Shown here: positions 18,427 to 25,158 of the stretch, one piece after another
Layout of the letters: every line of letters starts with the position of its first letter
Position numbering within the stretch: position 1 is the stretch's first letter
The notes under the pieces: model-generated
Told to the model about the DNA's origin: nothing
Database searches by the model: none
The model's input: the letters and a program-made list of their open reading frames with translations, nothing else
Program-made: the position numbers and the translations under genes
Origin: Arenibacter sp. F26102
Lineage (GTDB): Bacteria > Bacteroidota > Bacteroidia > Flavobacteriales > Flavobacteriaceae
DNA length: 64,000 nt
Direction of reading: 5' to 3'
Assembly (NCBI RefSeq): GCF_023015865.1
Contig: NZ_JALKBC010000001.1
Coordinates: 558,001-622,000, forward strand

Positions 18427-20235
18427 TTGCTTAAACGATTACTTTTAAAATTTGTCAAATACTACCTCCCAATACTTATATTGAGTGTTTTTGCAGTTTT
18501 ATGGATTTATCAAAAGGAGCACAACAATTTAACTTCCTTACAGCAAAAAGAACTTTCCAACAAGAAACAACTGATCGTTGAACTTTTAAAACCCATGATA
18601 GCCAACCTCTATTATTGGGAGCAGTACAATTTTAGCAAGAACGATTTTAGTCCGGATAAAAATGCCCATTTAGATAAAGATATAGGTGACTTTTTAATTG
18701 GAATGGACAGCTATAGTCAATTTAGGCTCATTAATTTAGACGGAAAGGAAGTATTTAGGCTTAATCGGAAACAGAACGGGCAAATAGTCAAAAGTATTGA
18801 GCTCCAAGACAAGGCCGATCGTGATTATTACCAGGTGACCAAGGATTTAGGAAAGAACCAAATCTATTTGTCCCCATTAAATCTAAATCAAGAAAATGGC
18901 ATACTGGAAGTGCCATATATACCCATGATCCGTGGGGTAGCCCCTATATTGGACACCTTAGGCAATAAACTGGGCATAGTTGTTATAAACTTTAGTGCAG
19001 TAAAACTCCTCGATTTGCTGAAAAAGGACAACCAATATCCTTTTATGTTGTTGGATCACGATGGAAATTATTTGGTAAGTAAAGACGGTGCAAAAGAGTT
19101 TGCCCATTTAATTCCCGACGGCCGAAAAATCACATTTAAAGAGGACCGTCCACAGGTATGGGATTCCCTGAATACCGAAGAATCCAAAACCCTGTTCGAT
19201 AACGGGGATTTGTGGGTAAAAACTGGACTGGATTTTCCTAACGAACTTTCCCAAACACCCTTGTTCCAACACAAGTTTGCGGACATCAAAACCAACAATA
19301 AATGGGTGCTGTTAAAACATATAGATTCCCAGCTTTTAAATGCTGGTATTAAAAGGGAAATTTTTTCAGTATTGCTGATCAATGCATTGGTCATATTGGC
19401 TATTTTTTGCATGTCCTTTCTTGAAACAAAAAGTGAAAATTCCGAAAGAGAATACTTAAAGGCACTGGAATTAATTAACAACGAGCTGGAGATTAAAAGC
19501 TCGGAATTGGAAAATAAAAACAATGCCTTGGCAAACATTCAGAATAAGCTGGAGGTGCGCAATGCCCAACTTTTGGCATATAACAATATTGTTGCCCATA
19601 ATTTAAGAGCCCCAACAACGAGTGTTTCTGCCCTGGTGTCCATGCTAACGGAATCTAAAAATTTCGACGAGGTTAAGGGTTATTTTCCCAAATTGCATAA
19701 GGTAACCCATGCTATTAACACTTTAGTGGATGATCTTTTGGTGTATGTTAGGATTCTCAACGATGACGATCAGATCAGATTGGAAAATATACAACTGGAT
19801 CCCCTTATAATGGCCTGCTTGGATTTGTATGTAGAAACCTTGGACAAAGAAACCATTGAGGTGAAGACTGATCTTAGTGGATGGAAAGAAATAAAGTTTT
19901 CTAAAATCTATTTGCAAAGCATAACTCAGAACCTAATATCGAATGCCATAAAATATAGAGATCCGAACAAAAAGTCCGTTATACATATCCGAACCTTATT
20001 GGAAAACAATAAGAAGGTATTGGTGTTTGAGGATAATGGCATTGGGGTGGACCTGAATCGATACGGAAGTGACATTTTTAAATTGTACAAAAGATTTCAT
20101 CGTGGACTTTCCGGAAAAGGTATGGGTTTGTTTTTGGTGAAAACGCAGTTGGAATCATTGAATGCGAGCATTGAAGTAAATAGTGAATTAGGGACTGGAA
20201 CCACGTTTAAAATTATATTTGACAACTATGAATGA
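18427..20235 (+). CDS. Membrane sensor histidine kinase with extracytoplasmic Cache-like domain
   Basis: A 602-residue kinase. One transmembrane segment lies at about 8-27, a periplasmic sensor region (probably Cache-like) at about 28-310, and a second transmembrane segment at about 313-335. A coiled-coil linker follows, then the phospho-acceptor His391 (IVAHNLRAP), the N box (NLISNAIKYR), DNGIGVDL and GKGMGLFLVK. The start is TTG at 18427: an in-frame stop lies 21 bp upstream and no ATG precedes the first membrane segment. The stop overlaps the response-regulator ATG by 8 nt, so the pair is co-translated. The signal sensed is unknown. Confidence 0.88.
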   Translation: MLKRLLLKFVKYYLPILILSVFAVLWIYQKEHNNLTSLQQKELSNKKQLIVELLKPMIANLYYWEQYNFSKNDFSPDKNAHLDKDIGDFLIGMDSYSQFRLINLDGKEVFRLNRKQNGQIVKSIELQDKADRDYYQVTKDLGKNQIYLSPLNLNQENGILEVPYIPMIRGVAPILDTLGNKLGIVVINFSAVKLLDLLKKDNQYPFMLLDHDGNYLVSKDGAKEFAHLIPDGRKITFKEDRPQVWDSLNTEESKTLFDNGDLWVKTGLDFPNELSQTPLFQHKFADIKTNNKWVLLKHIDSQLLNAGIKREIFSVLLINALVILAIFCMSFLETKSENSEREYLKALELINNELEIKSSELENKNNALANIQNKLEVRNAQLLAYNNIVAHNLRAPTTSVSALVSMLTESKNFDEVKGYFPKLHKVTHAINTLVDDLLVYVRILNDDDQIRLENIQLDPLIMACLDLYVETLDKETIEVKTDLSGWKEIKFSKIYLQSITQNLISNAIKYRDPNKKSVIHIRTLLENNKKVLVFEDNGIGVDLNRYGSDIFKLYKRFHRGLSGKGMGLFLVKTQLESLNASIEVNSELGTGTTFKIIFDNYE

Positions 20236-20653
20236 ATTACATTTTTTTCTGATCGATGACGATGAGATTTTTCAGTTTATCATGAAGAATACAATCGCAG
20301 AAGTCAACCCGGATATTAAAATTCAATTTTTTTCCGACGGGGAAAAGGGAATCGATTTCTTAAAGCAGAATCTAGGAGCTGCCAATAATCTTCCGGACAT
20401 TATCTTATTGGATGTAAACATGCCCTTTATGGATGGATGGGAGTTTCTCAGTGAGTACAAGTCGTTTCAAACCGACATAAAGAAGGATATAAATATTTAT
20501 CTTCTTACGTCTTCCAATAATCCACAGGATATAGCCAAGGCACAGGAAATTAGCACTCTTTCCGGTTATTTGGTTAAGCCGATATCCAAAGATGGAATTA
20601 AAAACCTAATTAGTCATTTTCCAACAACCGAGTGGTATCAAAATGAATTATAG
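20228..20653 (+). CDS. Single-domain response regulator (CheY-like)
   Basis: A 141-residue receiver domain with the acidic pocket (IDDDE, Asp10-12), phospho-acceptor Asp62 (LLDVNMPFMDGW), switch Thr94 (LLTSS) and Lys117 (VKPIS). No output domain follows, so it acts by protein contact or phosphotransfer. The upstream TTG at 20219 gives three extra residues; ATG 20228, in an 8-nt overlap with the kinase stop, is the more likely start. It is surely the partner of the preceding kinase. Confidence 0.9.
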   Translation: MNELHFFLIDDDEIFQFIMKNTIAEVNPDIKIQFFSDGEKGIDFLKQNLGAANNLPDIILLDVNMPFMDGWEFLSEYKSFQTDIKKDINIYLLTSSNNPQDIAKAQEISTLSGYLVKPISKDGIKNLISHFPTTEWYQNEL

Positions 20654-20836
20654 TTTATAGGCATTATAGCTGCTTATTTGGATTTGGGTCACAATGTACT
20701 AAGTGCATTAATCAAAAGGCCGTACTTGCTGCCCTATGCATGTTGTTGGTATAACCTAAATGTTTCTCTAAAGGCATTGTATTACATCTGCCTGCCAATC
20801 GCTAATGTTAAATAAGCGGTTGTAAACGTGTGAGGG

Positions 20837-21190
20837 TTGTATGATAATTTTTTTGGTATGAACAAATTCTTCCTTAATAGTTTAGTGGTTTTATTAAACC
20901 TTGGAGGCGTTTCTTTTTGGTCCTGGTACAGGTCTAATAATCTAAATTCTGATATTGAACGGCTTGTAGAAAATACGGAATTTAGAACGTTCAATACCAT
21001 TGCAAACACGATATCGCTCAACTATATATCTATTCTGAACTATTTTATAAACAGGAGTACAAATGCATCGGCGGAATCATTCAATGCAAAAATAAAAGCA
21101 TTCAGGGCACAGTTCAGAGGTATGAAGAATGTAGAATTCTTCCTTAATAGATTGACGACAATATTTGCAAAACGTAACAATTGTTCTTGA
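20837..21190 (+). pseudogene. C-terminal remnant of an ISL3/IS1001-type DDE transposase
   Basis: The open frame encodes the end of an ISL3-like transposase (NYFINRSTNASAESFNAK, IKAFRAQFRG, FFLNRLTTIFA), with the last catalytic Glu in SAESFN. The real homology runs only from about 20950 to 21180; upstream residues do not look like transposase, and the catalytic core and N-terminus are missing. A 16-bp direct repeat (AATTCTTCCTTAATAG) occurs at 20865-20880 and 21135-21150. This is a decayed insertion-sequence fragment beside the tRNA/GIY-YIG locus. Confidence 0.75.
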
Positions 21191-21215
21191 TCCGTTATTT
21201 AGAATAAGGTTGAAA

Positions 21216-21250
21216 TAAAAAACCCTGCGAACGTAGATTCACAGGGTTTA
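21216..21250 (-). terminator. Terminator of the tRNA-Leu transcript
   Basis: On the minus strand a perfect 8-bp stem (AAACCCTG/CAGGGTTT) is followed by a T-rich tail, 8 nt beyond the tRNA 3' end. It closes the minus-strand cassette-tRNA transcript. Confidence 0.85.
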
Positions 21251-21257
21251 TTTGTTG

Positions 21258-21338
21258 TACTCGAGGTGGGAATCGAACCCACACTCCAAAGGAACTGGAT
21301 TTTGAATCCAGCGCGTCTACCAATTCCGCCACTCGAGC
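21258..21338 (-). tRNA. tRNA-Leu (anticodon CAA)
   Basis: An 81-nt cloverleaf. The acceptor stem is GCTCGAG/CTCGAGT with one G-T pair, the D-arm includes GGTAGAC, and the anticodon arm CTGGA-TTCAAAA-TCCAG presents CAA, reading UUG codons. It has a class II variable arm and the T-arm GTGGG-TTCGATT-CCCAC. CCA is not encoded. The apparent promoter lies 660 bp upstream, beyond two GIY-YIG cassettes, each followed by a copy of the first 24 nt of this gene. Confidence 0.95.
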
Positions 21339-21339
21339 A
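21315..21339 (-). repeat. 25-bp direct repeat, copy 1 (5' end of the intact tRNA-Leu)
   Basis: Minus strand T plus the first 24 nt of tRNA-Leu (ending GGAATTGGTAGAC). The same 25 bp recur exactly at 21636-21660 and 21957-21981, at a constant 321-bp period. Confidence 0.95.
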
Positions 21340-21348
21340 AGGTAACTA

Positions 21349-21594
21349 TTAATTATTTTTCAATTTTCTCAGTTGTTCTTTTCCAACACCTGATTTCCAA
21401 TATTTTTCTCTTTTCCTACCTTCGGCCCAATTCTCACAACGTTCTGTGAAGATCAATTCGAAGGGTCGGTATGGTTTGGTCGTTTTTTCTCTGCCACTAT
21501 TATGTCTTGCTACCCTTGCCTCCAAATCCGTCGTCATTCCTACGTAAATGTAGTTGTTAGTCAAGCTAGATAAGGCGTAAACCCAAACCATCAT
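21349..21594 (-). CDS. GIY-YIG nuclease family protein, cassette copy proximal to the tRNA
   Basis: An 81-residue UPF0213-type GIY-YIG domain. WVYALSS and YIYVGMTTDL are the two core motifs, followed by Arg (EARVARHNSG) and the presumed metal-binding Glu in EGRKREKYWK. There is no DNA-recognition domain. It differs from the second copy by V28 instead of I and E58 instead of K. The start ATG follows directly on a tRNA-like leader. In the 321-bp repeat this gene fills most of a 296-bp cassette. Catalytic activity and any homing role are inference. Confidence 0.85.
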   Translation of the reverse strand: MMVWVYALSSLTNNYIYVGMTTDLEARVARHNSGREKTTKPYRPFELIFTERCENWAEGRKREKYWKSGVGKEQLRKLKNN

Positions 21595-21616
21595 TCAAAA
21601 TTTCAATCCGAGCGCG

Positions 21617-21636
21617 CCTGCCTCTCGGCAGACAGG
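21617..21636. repeat. REP-like palindrome in cassette 1 (one arm mutated)
   Basis: A hairpin of 8-bp arms around TCGG (plus strand CCTGCCTC/CAGACAGG). The G-to-C change at 21624 breaks the innermost pair compared with the second copy. It sits exactly between the tRNA-derived 24 nt and the GCGC sequence that would continue the tRNA. Confidence 0.75.
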
Positions 21637-21660
21637 TCTACCAATTCCGCCACTCGAGCA
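21636..21660 (-). repeat. 25-bp direct repeat, copy 2 (isolated tRNA-Leu 5' fragment)
   Basis: Identical to the 5' end of the intact tRNA-Leu, then running into the REP-like palindrome instead of the anticodon arm. It separates the two GIY-YIG cassettes and cannot form a tRNA. Confidence 0.95.
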
Positions 21661-21669
21661 AGGTAACTA

Positions 21670-21915
21670 TTAATTATTTTTCAATTTTCTCAGTTGTTCT
21701 TTTCCAACACCTGATTTCCAATATTTTTCTCTTTTCCTACCTTTGGCCCAATTCTCACAACGTTCTGTGAAGATCAATTCGAAGGGTCGGTATGGTTTGG
21801 TCGTTTTTTCTCTGCCACTATTATGTCTTGCTATCCTTGCCTCCAAATCCGTCGTCATTCCTACGTATATGTAGTTGTTAGTCAAGCTAGATAAGGCGTA
21901 AACCCAAACCATCAT
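21670..21915 (-). CDS. GIY-YIG nuclease family protein, cassette copy proximal to the promoter
   Basis: An 81-residue near-duplicate of the neighbouring GIY-YIG gene, exactly 321 bp away. Four bases differ across the 321-bp unit, two of them changing residues (I28, K58). The GIY-YIG core is intact (VYALSS, YIYVG, conserved Arg, and Glu in KGRKREKYWK). On its transcript it follows a tRNA-Leu 5' fragment, a hairpin and a short tRNA-like stretch. Both copies remaining open argues for recent duplication, selection, or both. Confidence 0.85.
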   Translation of the reverse strand: MMVWVYALSSLTNNYIYVGMTTDLEARIARHNSGREKTTKPYRPFELIFTERCENWAKGRKREKYWKSGVGKEQLRKLKNN

Positions 21916-21937
21916 TCAAAATTTCAATCCGAGCGCG

Positions 21938-21957
21938 CCTGCCTGTCGGCAGACAGG
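21938..21957. repeat. REP-like palindrome in cassette 2
   Basis: A 20-bp hairpin with arms CCTGCCTG and CAGACAGG (one G-T pair) around TCGG. It lies between the tRNA-derived 24 nt and a GCGC sequence resembling the next part of tRNA-Leu. Confidence 0.8.
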
Positions 21958-21981
21958 TCTACCAATTCCGCCACTCGAGCA
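21957..21981 (-). repeat. 25-bp direct repeat, copy 3 (outer tRNA-Leu 5' fragment next to the promoter)
   Basis: A third exact copy of the tRNA-Leu 5' end. Homology to the array stops immediately upstream, so this is the outer boundary. The promoter lies 17 nt further upstream, where a tRNA promoter is expected. Confidence 0.95.
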
Positions 21982-21997
21982 TTTTTGATTGCGACTG

Positions 21998-22030
21998 CAA
22001 AATTAAAGAATATTTTCTTTACTTCAGCAA
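21998..22030 (-). promoter_or_regulatory. Promoter of the tRNA-Leu/GIY-YIG array
   Basis: On the minus strand TTG (22028-22030) and TAATTTTG (21998-22005) are separated by 22 nt, a full match to the Bacteroidota TTG / TAnnTTTG promoter. It lies 17 nt before the outer tRNA 5' fragment. I see no other TAnnTTTG box between here and the intact tRNA. Confidence 0.75.
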
Positions 22031-22072
22031 AAAAATAACAACATTATTACTTTAGCAACCCAAATTAATTTC

Positions 22073-22080
22073 TAAATTTG
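22073..22080 (+). promoter_or_regulatory. -7 box of the prs-rplY operon
   Basis: TAAATTTG matches TAnnTTTG exactly, 51 bp before the prs ATG, and lies over the upstream non-ATG start that would otherwise extend the frame. Confidence 0.6.
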
Positions 22081-22131
22081 CACCTCCTTATAAAAAGGAG
22101 TTCCAATAAACTAATAAACAATACGTTAACA

Positions 22132-23073
22132 ATGCCATATCAAGTACCGGAGCCTAAAATTTTTACCTGTACCCAAAGTACAAAGCTATCTGAAAAAATA
22201 GCGGAGTCTTTTGGTTCTAACTTAGGCAATGTTATTTTTTCTAGATACAGCGATGGGGAGTTTCAGCCTTCCTTTGAAGAATCTATACGTGGAATGCGCG
22301 TGTTTATTATTGGTTCTACCAATCCTAGTTCGGAGAATTTGATGGAAATGCTGTTGATGTTGGATGCTGCAAAAAGGGCGTCTGCAAGGCACATAACCGC
22401 AGTAATGCCGTATTTTGGATGGGCCAGACAGGATAGAAAGGACAAACCTAGGGTTCCAATTGCAGCTAAGTTAGTAGCCAAAATGTTGGAAGCTGCAGGT
22501 GCCACCCGAATCATTACTATGGATCTGCATGCCGATCAAATTCAAGGATTTTTTGAAAAGCCGGTAGATCATTTGTTCGCTTCCACTTTGTTTTTGCCCT
22601 ATTTGAATAGCCTTAATTTAAGCAACCTTACCATAGCCTCACCGGATATGGGAGGATCTAAAAGGGCCTATGCCTATTCCAAGGCACTTAGTTGCGATGT
22701 AGTTATATGTTACAAACAAAGAGCACAAGCCAATGTAATTTCGCACATGGAACTTATAGGTGACGTACAAGGGAAGAATGTGGTTCTGGTAGATGATATG
22801 GTGGATACGGCAGGGACTTTGACAAAAGCGGCCGATTTAATGATGGAGAGGGGAGCCTTAAGTGTTAGGGCAATTACTACCCACGCACTTCTTTCAGGGG
22901 ATGCATATGAGAAAATTGAAAAATCTCAATTATCCGAGCTTATTGTAACAGATTCCATACCTCTAAAAAAGGAAGGCAAAAAAATAAGGGTTATAAGCTG
23001 TGCGGAGTTGTTTGCCGATGTAATGCACAGAGTGCATCACAATACTTCCATTAGTTCCAAGTTTCTAATGTAG
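22132..23073 (+). CDS. prs: Ribose-phosphate pyrophosphokinase
   Basis: A 313-residue enzyme making PRPP from ribose 5-phosphate and ATP for nucleotide, His and Trp synthesis. Family motifs: SRYSDGEFQP, GSTNPSSENLMEML, the ATP-binding FGWARQDRK (about 95-103), the metal-binding DLHADQIQGFF (131-141) and the PRPP loop VLVDDMVDTAGT (about 215-226). The frame could extend upstream to 22078, but the conserved sequence starts at ATG 22132 and a -7 box covers the upstream start. rplY follows 46 bp on, probably co-transcribed. Confidence 0.96.
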   Translation: MPYQVPEPKIFTCTQSTKLSEKIAESFGSNLGNVIFSRYSDGEFQPSFEESIRGMRVFIIGSTNPSSENLMEMLLMLDAAKRASARHITAVMPYFGWARQDRKDKPRVPIAAKLVAKMLEAAGATRIITMDLHADQIQGFFEKPVDHLFASTLFLPYLNSLNLSNLTIASPDMGGSKRAYAYSKALSCDVVICYKQRAQANVISHMELIGDVQGKNVVLVDDMVDTAGTLTKAADLMMERGALSVRAITTHALLSGDAYEKIEKSQLSELIVTDSIPLKKEGKKIRVISCAELFADVMHRVHHNTSISSKFLM

Positions 23074-23119
23074 GTAATTCAGAAAAAGAGAGTGAATTAA
23101 TTAATATTTAATAAATAAA

Positions 23120-23752
23120 ATGAAGTCAATTACAATTAAAGGATCAGAAAGAGAAAGCGTAGGCAAAAAAGCAACAAAGGCCTTACGTAATGCTGGAAAG
23201 GTTCCTTGCGTTATTTACGGAGGGGAAAAACCATTACACTTTTCAGCTGAGGAACTATCGTTCAAAGATTTAGTGTACACTCCAAACGCCCATACTGTTG
23301 TGGTTGAATTGGAAGGCAATAAAAAGTACGATGCGGTTATGCAGGACATACAATTTCACCCTGTAACCGATAGCATTTTACATGTAGACTTTTATCAGTT
23401 GTTCAAGGACAAGGAAGTTACTATGGACATTCCTGTAAGGTTGTTGGGTAATTCGCCAGGAGTTAGAAATGGTGGTAGATTGTTATTTAGAAAAAGAAAG
23501 CTATCAATTAAGGCATTGCCTGATAATTTGCCAGATTTCTTTGATATTGATCTCTCTAAATTAAAAATTGGCGGTAATATTTCTGTAGCCACATTATTGA
23601 AAGATGAGTTCACCATACTTCATCCAGAAAACACTGTAGTTGTTCAGGTTAAAGCTGCACGTAATGCTATCTTGATCGATGAGGAGGATGAAGAAGGAGA
23701 AGAAGGAGCAGAAGCTACTGCAGAAGCATCAGCTGAAGGCGGTAACGAATAG
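23120..23752 (+). CDS. rplY: Large-subunit ribosomal protein bL25 (long Ctc form)
   Basis: A 210-residue bL25/Ctc protein binding 5S rRNA. The N-terminal L25 domain ([48 protein letters not shown]) is followed by the TL5/Ctc C-terminal domain ([14 protein letters not shown]) and an acidic, Ala/Glu-rich tail typical of Bacteroidota. It follows prs as in many bacteria. A strong terminator sits just after. Confidence 0.96.
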   Translation: MKSITIKGSERESVGKKATKALRNAGKVPCVIYGGEKPLHFSAEELSFKDLVYTPNAHTVVVELEGNKKYDAVMQDIQFHPVTDSILHVDFYQLFKDKEVTMDIPVRLLGNSPGVRNGGRLLFRKRKLSIKALPDNLPDFFDIDLSKLKIGGNISVATLLKDEFTILHPENTVVVQVKAARNAILIDEEDEEGEEGAEATAEASAEGGNE

Positions 23753-23773
23753 ATTTTATCTAAATTAAATGTA

Positions 23774-23810
23774 AAGGCATCCCGTAACTGCGGGATGCTT
23801 TTGTATTTTT
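23774..23810 (+). terminator. Rho-independent terminator after rplY
   Basis: An 11-bp stem (AAGGCATCCCG/CGGGATGCTTT, one wobble) with loop TAACTG, followed by a T-rich tail. It separates prs-rplY from pth. Confidence 0.9.
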
Positions 23811-23832
23811 ATGAATTCCTAAAAAGAGAATA

Positions 23833-24462
23833 ATGTTCCATATTTTTGAGTCACTTTTTAAAAGGAGCAGGTCATTGTTGGACGAATCGGATAGTATGAA
23901 GAAATTTATGGTTGTTGGTCTTGGAAATATCGGAGAAGAATACTCCGAAACCCGTCATAACATTGGTTTTAAAATTTTGGATTCCCTGTCCAGAAAGGAA
24001 GGTTTTAGCTTTGAAACAGCTAAGTTGGGTGATGTAGGTACATTTAAGGTCAAGGGCAGGAGTATATTGTGCCTAAAACCATCTACCTATATGAACAGAA
24101 GTGGAAAAGCTGTGAAATATTGGATGGAAAAGGAAAATATTCCCCATGAGAATCTGTTGGTTATTACAGATGATATTAATCTTTCTTTTGGTACAATACG
24201 TTTAAAGACAAAAGGAAGCGATGGTGGTCATAATGGATTGAAGGATATTCAAGAGCATTTACTTACTACCAATTACAATAGATTGAGGTTTGGTGTTGGA
24301 TCGGATTTTGGAAAGGGAAAACAAATAGACTATGTCCTGGGGGAATGGAACGAAGAAGAAAAGGAAGCACTTGTTAATCGATATGAGCGCATCAACGAGC
24401 TTGTCCGTTCGTTTGTATTGTCTGGGGTAAATAGAACAATGAACGAGTTTAACGGCACCTAG
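23833..24462 (+). CDS. pth: Peptidyl-tRNA hydrolase
   Basis: A 209-residue Pth that releases peptides from peptidyl-tRNA during translation rescue. Catalytic residues are present: Asn32 (GLGNIG), His42 (ETRHNIGF) and Asp113/114 (VITDDINLSFG); also KPSTYMNRSG and GSDGGHNGL. The ~21-residue extension before MKKFMVVGLGN is hydrophobic/basic and, as I recall, common in flavobacterial Pth; ATG 23896 is an alternative start. It converges on the next gene with 8 bp between. Confidence 0.95.
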   Translation: MFHIFESLFKRSRSLLDESDSMKKFMVVGLGNIGEEYSETRHNIGFKILDSLSRKEGFSFETAKLGDVGTFKVKGRSILCLKPSTYMNRSGKAVKYWMEKENIPHENLLVITDDINLSFGTIRLKTKGSDGGHNGLKDIQEHLLTTNYNRLRFGVGSDFGKGKQIDYVLGEWNEEEKEALVNRYERINELVRSFVLSGVNRTMNEFNGT

Positions 24463-24470
24463 TCAAGGTT

Positions 24471-25154
24471 TTAGCGTACTTTAAATTCGGAAATGCTGTT
24501 CGTTGCCGTGTTTCCCTCGCGGTCCATGGTGACTACTCTCCAATAATAGACGGTATTTGCCAATACACTAACCTTAAAATCCGATTTTCCGGAAGTAAGA
24601 GTTGTGATTAATGTGGTTGGTGGGGTTTCAGTTGAAAAATATACCTCATATCCTTCCATGTCATTATCCACATCTGCACCTTCCCAATCCAAAAGTACTT
24701 CATTGTTCAGATCCTTTGATATGTTAGACCCTGTTTTGGGAGATATAACCTCTGCAGGAAAGGGTGCATGGGTGGTTTCAACACCCGCATTAAAAAACCG
24801 CCATGTTTCGCTACGTGCCGTTTCGGATACTTCCGTATTTTTTGAAACTACCAACCAAGAATAAGGGGCTCCTCTTTCAATATTCAAATTTGCCGAAGTA
24901 CCACCTACAACAATGGTTTGGGTAGTGTTGGTATTTAAATTGGTGGCTCTTAATTCATAAGATTCCGTATGGTCCGAAGTTTGCCATCTAAACTGCACCG
25001 TAGAATTATTGGTTCCTGTAACATTTATGCCGGTTGTGCATTCGGAGTTTTTTTGAGGAAAAACCAAAAGTGCTGGTAATGGTGGTTTTGGCGAATCTTT
25101 ACCTCCGCATCCCGCTAAGGCCAAAAAACATAAAAATATGGCTATTGGTTTCAT
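24471..25154 (-). CDS. Lipoprotein with two fibronectin type III-like domains
   Basis: A 227-residue predicted lipoprotein (lipobox ALAGCGG). Two beta-sandwich modules resemble fibronectin type III repeats: about 45-110 (VQFRWQTSDHTESYELRA, YSWLVVSKN) and about 130-225 (VLLDWEGADVDNDMEGYEVYFST, YYWRVVTMDREGN). No catalytic motif is seen. It lies 4 bp after the secreted metalloprotease gene on the same strand, so the two probably form an operon; an accessory or surface-binding role is inference. Confidence 0.8.
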   Translation of the reverse strand: MKPIAIFLCFLALAGCGGKDSPKPPLPALLVFPQKNSECTTGINVTGTNNSTVQFRWQTSDHTESYELRATNLNTNTTQTIVVGGTSANLNIERGAPYSWLVVSKNTEVSETARSETWRFFNAGVETTHAPFPAEVISPKTGSNISKDLNNEVLLDWEGADVDNDMEGYEVYFSTETPPTTLITTLTSGKSDFKVSVLANTVYYWRVVTMDREGNTATNSISEFKVR

Positions 25155-25158
25155 CCGT

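Noticed and set aside
21315-21981. Group I intron or split tRNA explanation for the array
   Set aside because: The intact tRNA is uninterrupted and the cassettes lie upstream of it; no intron core or 3' tRNA half accompanies the fragments.
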